Origin: Cereibacter azotoformans
GTDB taxonomy: Bacteria > Pseudomonadota > Alphaproteobacteria > Rhodobacterales > Rhodobacteraceae
Direction of reading: 5' to 3'
DNA: 64,000 nucleotides
Assembly: GCA_017599285.1 (NCBI GenBank)
Contig: JAGFXX010000001.1
Location: 1,116,001 to 1,180,000, forward strand
The translations under genes and the position numbers were made by a program. Positions 19,206 to 26,802 of the stretch are shown here, one piece after another. The notes below the pieces were generated by a model. That model was not told where the DNA came from. It was given only the letters and a program-made list of their open reading frames with translations, and did no database searches. The stretch's first letter is position 1, and every line of letters begins with the position of its first letter.

Positions 19206-19884
19206 GGCCCCCCTCCGTTCAGGGCCGCAAGCGCCCCCGCCTCGATCAGCGTGATCGCGTGCCAGAGGTCGGCCGTGACCTCGATCCCGGCCAGCGCGAG
19301 GCCGGCACGGGCGCCGGCATAGTCGAGCCCGATCGCCATCACGCCGCCCATGCCGGACCCCACCCAGCGCCACTGGGTCGAGATGGCGAGGAAGGCCGCG
19401 ACGGCCGCGGCATGCTCGGGCCAGACGCCCTGGTCGTCCCGGTCGAGCGCGTCCTCAAGATCCATCCCCCAGCGCCGTGCATCGGCCATCGCCCCATCGT
19501 CATCATCGGAAGGACGGGCGAGCGCGCCTGTGGCCCAGGCGCGCCCCGCCCAGGTCAGTTTCCCGCGCGGGCCTTGCCCAGGGCCGCGTTGTAGGCCCGC
19601 AGGACGGCGAGCTTGACGTAGATCGGGTCGAGCACCCGGTCGCGCAGCCCGTCGCTGTAGGGCAGCGGGCGCCCCTCCTCGTCCTCGATGTCCTCGAGGC
19701 CCACGACGATCGCCCGGAGGAAGGCATCCATCCCGGCCGTGGTGGTCAGCTCGTGCCGGTCGGCCTCGGCCGTGGGCAGGACGCGGAAGGTCGCGCGGAA
19801 GGTCTGCTCGACGTGACCGCCGTCCACGGGCACGAGGACCGGGACGACATGGGTGAAGCGGGGGTCGGCGACGATCTTAAACAT
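19202..19884 (-). CDS. GT-type tail assembly chaperone made by -1 frameshift
   Basis: The downstream frame (from ATG 19489, DUF1799-like, beginning MADARRWGMDLEDALD) is open without a stop back to the slippery heptamer GGGAAAC at 19558-19564. It is in the -1 frame relative to the upstream chaperone gene. A slip would therefore join the two into one protein of about 227 residues, as with lambda gpG/gpGT. The T-like part is expected to contact the tape measure, which starts 4 bases before this frame ends. Independent start at 19489 is possible but has no good ribosome site. Confidence 0.8.
19555..19884 (-). CDS. G-type tail assembly chaperone
   Basis: The 109-residue product (MFKIVADPRFTHVVPVLVPVDGG) has a beta N-terminal half and a helical C-terminal half ending LRAYNAALGKARAGN. 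It lies between the tail tube and tape-measure genes, the universal place for gpG-like chaperones. I chose ATG 19884, preceded by AAGGAG at a good distance. Its last two codons, GGA AAC, form the slippery site directly before the TGA stop. Confidence 0.8.
   Translation of the reverse strand: MFKIVADPRFTHVVPVLVPVDGGHVEQTFRATFRVLPTAEADRHELTTTAGMDAFLRAIVVGLEDIEDEEGRPLPYSDGLRDRVLDPIYVKLAVLRAYNAALGKARAGN
19558..19564 (-). promoter_or_regulatory. programmed -1 frameshift site GGGAAAC
   Basis: On the coding strand the heptamer is split by the zero frame as G GGA AAC, the canonical X-XXY-YYZ form. The TGA stop follows immediately. Re-reading from the C leads to 23 sense codons and then the downstream DUF1799-like frame with no stop. 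Confidence 0.8.
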
Positions 19885-19903
19885 GGCAGCTCCTTGAGGC
19901 GGA

Positions 19904-20836
19904 TCAGGTGAGGGCAAGGGTCCACTGGTCGTTGCCGGCCGTGGGGGTCGGCACGAGGCGCAGCGGCCATTCGACGATGTTCTGGGCGTTCTCCAGCCCC
20001 GCGGGCCGCTGCATCTGGGCGGCGGGCGCGGCGATGGTGGCGATGGCGCCGGCGGTGGTGCCGTGGACGAGCGACACCGCCACGGTCGAACCGGTCGCCG
20101 CCAGCGCGTAGGGGTTGAAGGTGGTCAGAGGCACCGCCTCCACCGTGGCCTCGATCGTCTCGGCGTGGTCGGTGATCAGCACCGACTCGGACCCGATCAG
20201 GAAGCGCGGCTCGATCGCATTGCCCATGGCCAGCGCAAAGCTGCGCAGCACCATCGCGGTGCCGGCGATGGTGAAGGTGGGCGTGTTGAGCGTGCTCGCG
20301 ACCCGCGGCGCCTTCCAGCTGGTCAGCGTCGGCGTCGGGCGCGCGCCCTCGGCGGGCTGGCTGAAGAGGCCGGTGAACTCGAACTCCAGATAGGGGATGG
20401 CCGAGGCCCCGAGGCGCAGCGTGCAGGTGCCGCGGGCGCCGGACAGCTTGTACTGGGTGGCGCCCACCCAGAGATGCAGCGAGAGCGACTCGAAGCCCGA
20501 GGAGATCGGGTTGTAGGTCACCGAAGTGGTGGCGACGATCACCTCGGCCATGCCGCAGGCCCTGAGCAGCGGCCCCCAGGCGGGCGGCGTGCCCTTGGTG
20601 CCCGAGGGCGCCAGCTCGACCTTGAACGAGAGCTTGGCGTGCAGGTCGACCGCCACCGAGCCCTGGCTGCCGAACCACGGCAGGTCGAGGTTGCGCGCGA
20701 CGTCGTTGCCCTCCATCGGCGAGAGCGTGACGTCGGTCGCGAGCACCGCGTTCGCCGCCCCCGTGGGCGCCGCATCGGTGCCGTAGGCCGCCTCGATCTT
20801 CGCCAGCAGGATCTTGTTCTTCCAGAAGACGGGCAT
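19904..20836 (-). CDS. major tail tube protein
   Basis: The 310-residue product (MPVFWKNKILLAKIEAAYGTDAAPTG) matches the pattern of phage tail tube proteins. It has an N-terminal AxEAAYGTDAxP motif, many beta strands, and a DHAETIEATVEAVPLTTFNPYAL segment. It should polymerise into the tube of a non-contractile tail, since no sheath gene is present nearby. It is followed by the G/GT chaperone genes, as expected. The plus-strand and other minus-strand frames here are shadows. Confidence 0.8.
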   Translation of the reverse strand: MPVFWKNKILLAKIEAAYGTDAAPTGAANAVLATDVTLSPMEGNDVARNLDLPWFGSQGSVAVDLHAKLSFKVELAPSGTKGTPPAWGPLLRACGMAEVIVATTSVTYNPISSGFESLSLHLWVGATQYKLSGARGTCTLRLGASAIPYLEFEFTGLFSQPAEGARPTPTLTSWKAPRVASTLNTPTFTIAGTAMVLRSFALAMGNAIEPRFLIGSESVLITDHAETIEATVEAVPLTTFNPYALAATGSTVAVSLVHGTTAGAIATIAAPAAQMQRPAGLENAQNIVEWPLRLVPTPTAGNDQWTLALT

Positions 20837-20837
20837 C

Positions 20838-20981
20838 TCAGGCCTCCTTCACGGGCCGTTTTGCGGCGGGTTTTACGGGGGCTTCAGGGGCGGCCTCGGC
20901 GGGTGGTTCGGTGGCCTTCAGGCTGCCGTCGGCATCGCGGCGGTAGCTGCCGCCCGAGCCGGGAAGCGGGACATCGGTCAT
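20838..20981 (-). CDS. 47-residue phage protein upstream of the tail tube
   Basis: The small frame from ATG 20981 to TGA at 20838 encodes a Pro/Ala/Lys-rich peptide (starting MTDVPLPGSGGSYRRDADG) with a basic tail. Its ATG overlaps the stop of the upstream gp37-like gene and its stop lies 2 bases before the tail-tube ATG. Such small neck- or tail-region genes are frequent here in Mu-like and siphophage genomes. The function is unknown. Confidence 0.6.
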   Translation of the reverse strand: MTDVPLPGSGGSYRRDADGSLKATEPPAEAAPEAPVKPAAKRPVKEA

Positions 20982-21409
20982 GGTCTGATCCTCAGCTGGT
21001 CGGTGATCGCGAAGTCGAGCTGGTAGACGAGCGTGCCGCCCGACATCCGCACCATGCCGCCGCGCGCGAGGCGGAAGACGCCCGGAACCTCGTCCGGTCC
21101 CCAGCCCGCGACGGCCTCGACGACCTGGCGGATGATGTCGCGCACCCGGGCCAGCTCCTGCCCGCCGGTGCGGCCGACCGCGCGGAAGGTGAGAAGCACG
21201 CCCACCACCTCCTCGAGGTCCTGGATGAAGAGCGCGGTGGCGGCGGACTCGCGGCCCCCCTGCAGCGCAACCGGCAGGACATGGGCCGCCACCGGCGCCT
21301 GCGGCAGGGCGTTGGCCGCCATCAGCGCCGCCAGATCCGCCGCGGCGGCCGTGCGCCCCCGCAGGTCGGGCACCCGCTCCTCCAGCCGGGCGATCACCCC
21401 TTCGATCAT
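20978..21409 (-). CDS. gp37-like (DUF1834) head-tail protein
   Basis: The 143-residue product (MIEGVIARLEERVPDLRGRT) has the features of the Mu gp37/DUF1834 group. There is an N-terminal helix, a central VLPVALQGGRESAATA, and a C-terminal VYQLDFAITDQL strand pair. It is thought to be a tail terminator or neck protein. It overlaps the DUF1320 gene upstream and the small gene downstream by one codon each. Confidence 0.7.
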   Translation of the reverse strand: MIEGVIARLEERVPDLRGRTAAAADLAALMAANALPQAPVAAHVLPVALQGGRESAATALFIQDLEEVVGVLLTFRAVGRTGGQELARVRDIIRQVVEAVAGWGPDEVPGVFRLARGGMVRMSGGTLVYQLDFAITDQLRIRP

Positions 21410-21837
21410 CAGATGAACCCCTTGAGGTTCTCGGCGGTGAAGGGCCGCTCGCGGTCGGTCACCAGCGCGCCCGACGTGCCGGTCCCGGCCGCCTCGACAC
21501 CCGCCGCGGCCAGCCGGATCGTGCCGGCGGCGATCTCGCGCAGGGTCGCCATGGCCCCCTTGTAGTCGGCCTCGATCTTCGGATCGGGCGCAAACATATG
21601 GAGCTTCCAGACCGCGATGGCGGCCGCGACATCGGTCAGGAGCGGCTGCGGCGCGGCCAGGGGCAGCGCGTAGCGCCCCGAGAGATACCCCTCGATTACC
21701 GCGCCCGTGTCGGCGACCGCCCGGTCCACCACCTCCGCCTGGATCGTGCCGAGGGCGATCTCGCCGCGGTCGGTCAGCGACACGAGCAGGCTCTCGCCAT
21801 AGCGCGCCGCGAGATCGGAGAGGGTGACGTAGGTCAT
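21409..21837 (-). CDS. gp36-like (DUF1320) head completion protein
   Basis: The 142-residue product starts MTYVTLSDLAARYGESLLVSLTDR and contains IEGYLSGRYALPL, which are hallmarks of the DUF1320/Mu gp36 family of head-tail connector proteins. It lies in the same order as in Mu (T, gp35, gp36, gp37). The ATG is preceded by GAG-rich sequence and the stop overlaps the next start. Confidence 0.85.
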   Translation of the reverse strand: MTYVTLSDLAARYGESLLVSLTDRGEIALGTIQAEVVDRAVADTGAVIEGYLSGRYALPLAAPQPLLTDVAAAIAVWKLHMFAPDPKIEADYKGAMATLREIAAGTIRLAAAGVEAAGTGTSGALVTDRERPFTAENLKGFI

Positions 21838-21839
21838 GA

Positions 21840-22040
21840 TCAGTCGCCGGAAACGCCGGCATCGACGTCCGTCGGCTGCACTTCGTGGATCAGCAGGTCC
21901 TGGCCGGAATGAGCATAGAAGGTCTGCTCCGTGTTCGGGGCCACACGGGTCTTCATCCCAAGAGCTCGAGTTTCAATGCCGATCGGGGTCACATCGACGG
22001 GCCAGCCGTGGTTCGCTTTGACGATGACGGTGGTGGTCAT
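21840..22040 (-). CDS. small phage structural-region protein
   Basis: The 66-residue product (MTTTVIVKANHGWPVDVTPI) is predicted to be all-beta and contains a THSGQDLLIHEVQP-like end. Its ATG follows a well placed AGGAGAAG. It may be a decoration or fibre-like small protein. Nothing firmer can be said. Confidence 0.6.
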   Translation of the reverse strand: MTTTVIVKANHGWPVDVTPIGIETRALGMKTRVAPNTEQTFYAHSGQDLLIHEVQPTDVDAGVSGD

Positions 22041-22087
22041 GGGTATCTTCTCCTGAGAGGGCTTCGAGGGTCACGGCGGAGGTCGGT

Positions 22088-22131
22088 CCCGGCGGCGGTC
22101 TCCCGCCGCCGGGCAGGCCCCTTGCGGGGGC
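22088..22131 (-). terminator. tandem hairpins downstream of the capsid region
   Basis: A perfect 11-bp stem with a TCTC loop (22088-22113) is followed by a 5-bp GC stem (22117-22131), in the 125-bp gap between the gp35-like gene and the next late gene. No T tract follows. As late transcription must pass here, they may act as a partial terminator or an mRNA processing/stability element that keeps capsid mRNA high. Confidence 0.5.
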
Positions 22132-22165
22132 TCAAGACGCGCCAGCTGCCGGCGACGCGCCTGTC

Positions 22166-22561
22166 TCAATAGGGGGCGGCCACCGGGTGCACGGTCAGCT
22201 CGGGATCGTCCAGCAGCCGGTCGAGATCCTCTTCGGTCAGCTGATCGTGCGGGATCGTGGTGGGCTCGGCCGTGAAGTGACGGCCGGCGCGCCAGCGGCC
22301 CCGGGCGGGGCCCGTCACGACAAGGGTCGCGGCGGGTCGGGTGGCGGGAGGGGCCGCAGGCTCCCCTCCCGCCGGTGCCACGGCGTCCGTGCCCGCGGCG
22401 GTGATCGGCGCCTCGTCCCGTGCGGCGTCCGCCTGGGGGAGGTCTTTGGCGCCCTCGGTATTCGGCGGGGCGGCGCCGTCAGCCGCCCCGGCCTGCCCCG
22501 CTTCCGGGGGCTTGGAGCGCGCGCGGGAGGAGCGCGCGCCCGTGGGTTTCTGCGCGGTCAT
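22166..22561 (-). CDS. gp35-like protein after the major capsid gene
   Basis: The 131-residue product has a long Ala/Pro/Gly-rich, probably disordered N-terminal 85 residues. A short ordered C-terminal part follows (GRWRAGRHFTAEPTTIPHDQLTEEDLDRLLDDPELTV), the kind of motif found in Mu gp35/HI1506-like proteins. It is placed directly after the T capsid gene, as gp35 is in Mu. It probably contributes to the head or neck. Confidence 0.65.
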   Translation of the reverse strand: MTAQKPTGARSSRARSKPPEAGQAGAADGAAPPNTEGAKDLPQADAARDEAPITAAGTDAVAPAGGEPAAPPATRPAATLVVTGPARGRWRAGRHFTAEPTTIPHDQLTEEDLDRLLDDPELTVHPVAAPY

Positions 22562-22570
22562 CGCTCAGCC

Positions 22571-23464
22571 TCAGGCGAGCCAGGGCGAGACGAGGAGTTC
22601 GGCCGTGCCCTTCCACTCGTTGGTCTCGCCGCCCGGCCCGTACTCGGAGTTCAGGATCTTGCGGGCGGCGCTTTCGAGCGACGGCGGCACGACGAGGAGG
22701 TTCGGCATCAGGCCGAGGGGCCGGCCGTGGTCGCCCTTCATGCCGGTGAGCGCGGCGCGGGCCGCGCCATAGTTCGCGGCGCTCAGCGTCTGCTTCGAGC
22801 CCCAGGCGAACTGCCAGAAGCCGTAGCCCACGTTCGCGCGGGCATCGGCCCCGTAGACGAACTCGCGGTTGGTGAAGACGTTGTCGTCGGTGGGCTTGTC
22901 CTTCGCGACGAACTCGAAGTCCTTGCGCTTCTGCAGGATGATCGGCTTCACGGCCCGGTTGATGTCGAGCAGGAACCAGGGCGTGCCCGAGCCGCCGTCG
23001 GTGTTGGCGACGGTGCCCATGCTGCCGTCTTCCAGGATCACCGGGTGGTCGGTGTCGAAGAAGTACTGGCCGTCGTAGCAGTTCGTGGTGAAGCCCGCCT
23101 TCAGCGCGGCGAAGACCAGCCGGTCCCAGGTGGAGCCGGTCGAGGAGCCCATCTCGGTGAAGAGCGGCGCATAGATCCCGAGGTTGTCGGTCTCGATGTC
23201 GTCGCGGTCGACGCCGAGCGTGAGTTCCAGCGCCTTCTCCTTGATCGCATAGTCCGAGGCCTGGAGGTTCTGCACCACGCGCGGGCCGATCCACTCGCGG
23301 ACATTCGGGATCTTGCCCAGCCAGCCGTACTTCTGCTCCTTCTGGGTCGAGTTCACGACGGTGGCGATGCGCAGATACTGCGAGGAGGCCTGGCCAAGGC
23401 CGCCCTGGAACGAGGTCTTGAAGCCGACGCGCAGGGCTTCGAGGTTCGCGGCGTTGATGAGCAT
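22571..23464 (-). CDS. major capsid protein (Mu T-like)
   Basis: The 297-residue product starts MLINAANLEALRVGFKTSFQGGL and contains WLGKIPNVREWIGPRVVQNL and the DHPVILEDGSMG region, which are clear signatures of the Mu gpT major head subunit. It forms the icosahedral shell. It follows the I/Z scaffold-protease gene and a decoration-type gene, as in other transposable phages. Confidence 0.92.
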   Translation of the reverse strand: MLINAANLEALRVGFKTSFQGGLGQASSQYLRIATVVNSTQKEQKYGWLGKIPNVREWIGPRVVQNLQASDYAIKEKALELTLGVDRDDIETDNLGIYAPLFTEMGSSTGSTWDRLVFAALKAGFTTNCYDGQYFFDTDHPVILEDGSMGTVANTDGGSGTPWFLLDINRAVKPIILQKRKDFEFVAKDKPTDDNVFTNREFVYGADARANVGYGFWQFAWGSKQTLSAANYGAARAALTGMKGDHGRPLGLMPNLLVVPPSLESAARKILNSEYGPGGETNEWKGTAELLVSPWLA

Positions 23465-23475
23465 GGTCAGTCCTC

Positions 23476-23922
23476 TCAGGAAGCGGTGGGGGTCGCGACG
23501 CGGGTCAGGCCCTCGTCGAAGCGGACCCAGACGCCGAGCTCGTCGACCATCTCGACGATGCCGGCGCGCGAGCGGGTGTTGGTGGCCGAGGTCCGCGCGA
23601 CGGTCTGGTCGTCCACGATCCAGCAGGCCTTGCCGATGTCCGCCTTGGTGATCGCGTCCGTGGAGCCCGAGTTGGCGAAGCGGAAGACGCCAGGGCGGTA
23701 GTCCACCTTCTTCGCGCCGGCGGCGCCGCCGGTATTGTCGACGCGCGCCTCGGCGCGGCCGGCGCCGATGCCGCCGGTGGCGGTCGCGCCCTTGGTGATG
23801 TTGCCCGAGGCGTCGCGCATGACGAGCGCTCCGGCATGGATCAGGGTCGAGGCGGCGGCGTCGCCCTGGCGGAGGTCGCCAAGGGCCGCGGGGGTGTTCC
23901 GGTCAGCGCTGAGCGGGGGCAT
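23476..23922 (-). CDS. putative head decoration protein
   Basis: The 148-residue product (MPPLSADRNTPAALGDLRQGD) is beta-rich with a YRPGVFRFANSGS segment and a C-terminal GIVEMVDELGVWVRF. Small proteins between the I and T genes in Mu-like phages are often head-decoration or DUF2190-like proteins. Its start overlaps the stop of the protease/scaffold gene. Confidence 0.6.
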   Translation of the reverse strand: MPPLSADRNTPAALGDLRQGDAAASTLIHAGALVMRDASGNITKGATATGGIGAGRAEARVDNTGGAAGAKKVDYRPGVFRFANSGSTDAITKADIGKACWIVDDQTVARTSATNTRSRAGIVEMVDELGVWVRFDEGLTRVATPTAS

Positions 23923-24971
23923 CAGAGGATCTCCTGGGTGCGGCCCTCAGCCTTCAGCGTCTCCGCATAGGCCTTGGGGTCGATGCCGATGAGGCGGGCG
24001 GCGGCGAGCTGGTCGGCGTTCAGCGCGATCTCGCCATCCTTCAGGACGGGGGCGGCCGTCTGGATCGTGCCGGTGCCGCCGAGGACCGGCAGTGCGCCCA
24101 GCTCCTTCTCGACGCGCGCCGGATCGGCCATGTGCATGGCGACGTAATGGTCGCGCAGCGGCTTCACGCCGACGCGGCCACGCTTGATCTCGCCATCGAC
24201 GAAGGCTTCGGCCCGCGCCTGGGCGCCCGCCTCCTTCAGCGTGCGCAGCTCGGTCGCGACCGACGCCAGCTCGGACTGAAGGGCGGTGATCTGCTCCGTC
24301 CCGGCGGCGCGGGCACGGGCCGCGGCGAGGATCGCGGCCTGATCGGCCGCCACGCCCATCGCCGTGCCGATCTCGGTCAGCGCGGACTGGAGCGCCGTGT
24401 CGGGCGTCTCCTTCATCTTCGAGACGGCCGCGAGGACCTGGTCCTCGGTCGCGGCCGCGTCGAGGCCGAGCAGCTCGGCGAGTCGCTCCATGAGCGTCAT
24501 CGTGGTCTCCTGGTTGAGGGCGGCGAGGCCGCGAAGGTTGGGACGGTTGACGAGGCTGGCCCGCAGGATCCGGTGGATGGTCTTGCCCTTGTCGTGGAGG
24601 ACGACCGGCGAGAGCGCGCGGTAGGCGCGGTCGGCCACCAGCGCGCGGCCCGCGTCGGTCCATTCGACCCGGCCCCAGATGCCGTCCTCGCGCGCCTGCA
24701 TCTCCACGATCCAGCCGCGCGCCGGGGCCGGGTGGCCCAGGGGAGCCGCGAGGTCGGTGGCGTGGTTCTCGTCGATCGGCAGCCGATCGGCCTCGGCGAA
24801 GGAGGCGGCGATCACGCCGCCGGCGTCGGCCAGGCGATAAGGGCCACGGGCGTCGGCCGTGGCGATGGTGCCGGCGGGCAGGAGATGCACCCAGTCGGGC
24901 GCCCCGGACGCATCGGCATCCTGGGCGGCCATCAGGACCGGCGGAAGGGCATGGGAGGCAGCTTTGGTCAT
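23922..24971 (-). CDS. Mu I-like prohead protease with internal Z-like scaffold
   Basis: The 349-residue product has an N-terminal protease-like domain (LPIDENHATDLAAPLGHPAPARGWI near residues 65-90) and a C-terminal Ala/Glu-rich scaffold domain, the layout of Mu gpI/gpZ. An in-frame ATG at 24500 (residue 158, protein MTLMERLAELLGLDAA) is preceded by AGGAG six bases upstream. A separate scaffold of 192 residues should therefore also be made. The outer start (24971) has only a weak ribosome site and lies close to the putative late promoter. Confidence 0.88.
   Translation of the reverse strand: MTKAASHALPPVLMAAQDADASGAPDWVHLLPAGTIATADARGPYRLADAGGVIAASFAEADRLPIDENHATDLAAPLGHPAPARGWIVEMQAREDGIWGRVEWTDAGRALVADRAYRALSPVVLHDKGKTIHRILRASLVNRPNLRGLAALNQETTMTLMERLAELLGLDAAATEDQVLAAVSKMKETPDTALQSALTEIGTAMGVAADQAAILAAARARAAGTEQITALQSELASVATELRTLKEAGAQARAEAFVDGEIKRGRVGVKPLRDHYVAMHMADPARVEKELGALPVLGGTGTIQTAAPVLKDGEIALNADQLAAARLIGIDPKAYAETLKAEGRTQEIL
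24498..24511 (-). promoter_or_regulatory. internal ribosome-binding site for the scaffold protein
   Basis: AGGAG at 24507-24511 (minus strand) is followed, six bases on, by ATG at 24500, in frame with the protease gene. In Mu the scaffold Z is made from such an internal start in gene I. Confidence 0.75.
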
Positions 24972-24977
24972 GGGGCG

Positions 24978-25026
24978 ACTATCGCCGCCCTGCCCACGTC
25001 AAAACATCCGCGAGGGTATGCGGATG
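24978..25026 (-). promoter_or_regulatory. putative activator-dependent late promoter before the protease gene
   Basis: A perfect dyad CATCCGC-N8-GCGGATG (25005-25026) lies in the 113-bp gap upstream of the I-like gene, the place of the Mu PI promoter. The same core CCGC-N8-GCGG occurs before the endolysin gene (32985-33005). In both cases a GATAGT/GAAAGT hexamer starts 22 bases past the dyad. The hexamer as -10 element is tentative. Confidence 0.55.
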
Positions 25027-25084
25027 CCCTGTGTATACGGGCTGTTTGAGGGTGGCTTTACCCTGCGCGCCGCGGCGCAGCCGG

Positions 25085-25582
25085 TCAAGGCTCGGGCGTG
25101 GCGGCGGTCTGCAACCACTCGCCCACGATGTCGCGGATGCCCTGCGCGTCCGTCGGCGAGAGGCCGAGGAAGGGCCGGCCCGGAATGGTGCCCCACGGGA
25201 TCGGGTGGCCGGCCCGGTCGGCCCCGAAGGCGCCCTTGCCCGCCCCGAACTGCATCACCGCCGCATAGACGAGGTTCGAGCCGACCTCGACCGACGCGGG
25301 GCCGGCGAACATGGCGATCTGGCTCGACAGCATGCCCGTCTCGCCGAAGAGCGGCCGGGGATCGAGGCGGACCTTGCGGCGGGCATAGGCCGCGACCGTC
25401 GTCGGCGACTTCGGCGCCCACTTCGCGCCCTCCGGCGTCTCGCCCTTCTGGAACCGGTCCTTCGTCGAGGCGACGAGGAACGCCCCGATCTCCCGCATCA
25501 CCGGGGTCAGGTCGTCGAGCTGGCGGGCGAGCGCCTCGAGCCCGACGGTGACCTGATCCTGCTTGAGTTCGACCCGGATCAT
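25085..25582 (-). CDS. virion morphogenesis protein (Mu G / gp31-like)
   Basis: The 165-residue product begins MIRVELKQDQVTVGLEALARQ and contains TKDRFQKGETPEGAKWAPKSPTT, a hallmark of the phage virion morphogenesis family that includes Mu gpG and P2 gpS. It ends with IPGRPFLGLS, also typical. It probably acts in tail completion or head-tail joining. I chose ATG 25582, overlapping the stop of the gp30-like gene, because the upstream extension lies inside that gene. Confidence 0.88.
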   Translation of the reverse strand: MIRVELKQDQVTVGLEALARQLDDLTPVMREIGAFLVASTKDRFQKGETPEGAKWAPKSPTTVAAYARRKVRLDPRPLFGETGMLSSQIAMFAGPASVEVGSNLVYAAVMQFGAGKGAFGADRAGHPIPWGTIPGRPFLGLSPTDAQGIRDIVGEWLQTAATPEP

Positions 25583-26802
25583 CGGCCCGCCCCCGAGATG
25601 CGGAGATCGACCAGATACAGGCTCTCGCCGCGGCGCTCGAACCGGGCGATCCATTCCTCGGCCTCCGTCCGGATGATCCAGTCGAAGAGCCCGGCCGAGC
25701 CCTGAACCGCGCGCACGTCGCGCGCCTGGTCGAGGAGGGACGCAAGCCGGGCGATCTCCTCGGCCGAGGGAGCCCCTGCCCCGCCCAGCATCCGCGCCAG
25801 ATCCTCGGCCGCGACGGCAAAGTCGACGCCCGTCAGGTCCATCCCGCCGATGGACCGCGTGTCGGGGCCGGCGCTCTGGGTCACAAGGCCCAGCGTGCGG
25901 AGGGGCTCGATCTGGACGGGGCCGGAGATCGGGGCGCCATTGCGCTCGCCCTGCACCCGCTCGGCCCAGCGGCGCAGATCCTGCGCGAGCGACGGCAGCG
26001 CCCGGTAGGCTTCAGCCAGGGCCTCCGCCTGTCCCGGCGGCAGCGAGGCCATGTGCGCCTTGGCGATGCCGGCGGGCCAGCCCACCGACTTCTCGGCCGC
26101 CATGGCGATCAGCTCCTGCACGGCGCTGGCGCCGGGCGCGTAGTCCCAGCCCTTGTCGATGCCCGCAGGCGCCCCCGTCCGCGCATCGAGCGCCTGCCAG
26201 CCCTCGGGCAACTGCTTGGCCGGATCGCCCCCCACGCGGCGGATGCCCGCCTCGGTGCGGGCGCCCACGATGTAGCAGCTGCAGCCCCAGCCGTTCGGGG
26301 GCGCATGGGTCTGCCAGAACGGATGGTCGGGCGGCAGAGCGAGGCCGTCCCAGGCGAGGTGCTGGATCCGCGGCTCGCGCGAGCCGCCGTGCCGGTAGAC
26401 CCAGTACTTGAAGTTGCCCTCCACCATCTGCGCCATCCGGCCCGCGGCGTAGGAGACGGCCATGTTGGTGCGGTAGATCACGCGGGTCCTCCAGGCTTCC
26501 CCCGCCTTGGTACCTTCCCCCGTCCAGCCGTGCCAGCCGCGCCGCTCGACGATGGCGCGGAAGTCGCGGCGGAAGTCCTCGAGCGTGCCGCCCTGGCTCA
26601 CGGCCTTGTCGACCGCCGCCGCGAGATCCGTGAGCAGGTCGGCCTTCAGGGCGCCCGCCACCATGAAGGCCCGGTCGTGCTCGGCTCGGCGGATGTCGTC
26701 CCAGCGCGCGGTCGGCACGAGGTTCCCGAGCCGGAGCCGGAAGGCCGCGGCCTGCTCGGGAAACGGCCGGCGGAAGATGGCCGCGAGATCAGGCACCGGC
26801 AT
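25579..26802 (-). CDS. head morphogenesis protein (Mu gp30/F-like, SPP1 gp7 family)
   Basis: The 407-residue product has the phage head morphogenesis domain. MVAGALKADLLTDLAAAVDKAV leads to WRTRVIYRTNMAVSYAAGRMAQM and the Cys-containing PPNGWGCSCYIVGART near residue 185. It is a minor capsid protein thought to enter the head with DNA. I chose ATG 26802 (MPVPDLAAIFRRPF), which overlaps the portal gene by 14 bases. Two rearranged fragments of a homologous gene lie at 55281-55500. Confidence 0.88.
   Translation of the reverse strand: MPVPDLAAIFRRPFPEQAAAFRLRLGNLVPTARWDDIRRAEHDRAFMVAGALKADLLTDLAAAVDKAVSQGGTLEDFRRDFRAIVERRGWHGWTGEGTKAGEAWRTRVIYRTNMAVSYAAGRMAQMVEGNFKYWVYRHGGSREPRIQHLAWDGLALPPDHPFWQTHAPPNGWGCSCYIVGARTEAGIRRVGGDPAKQLPEGWQALDARTGAPAGIDKGWDYAPGASAVQELIAMAAEKSVGWPAGIAKAHMASLPPGQAEALAEAYRALPSLAQDLRRWAERVQGERNGAPISGPVQIEPLRTLGLVTQSAGPDTRSIGGMDLTGVDFAVAAEDLARMLGGAGAPSAEEIARLASLLDQARDVRAVQGSAGLFDWIIRTEAEEWIARFERRGESLYLVDLRISGAGR

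Noticed and set aside
24999..25030. CATCCGC dyad as a transcription terminator
   Set aside because: It has short arms and no T tract, lies upstream of a gene rather than after one, and recurs before the endolysin; a regulatory site is more likely.
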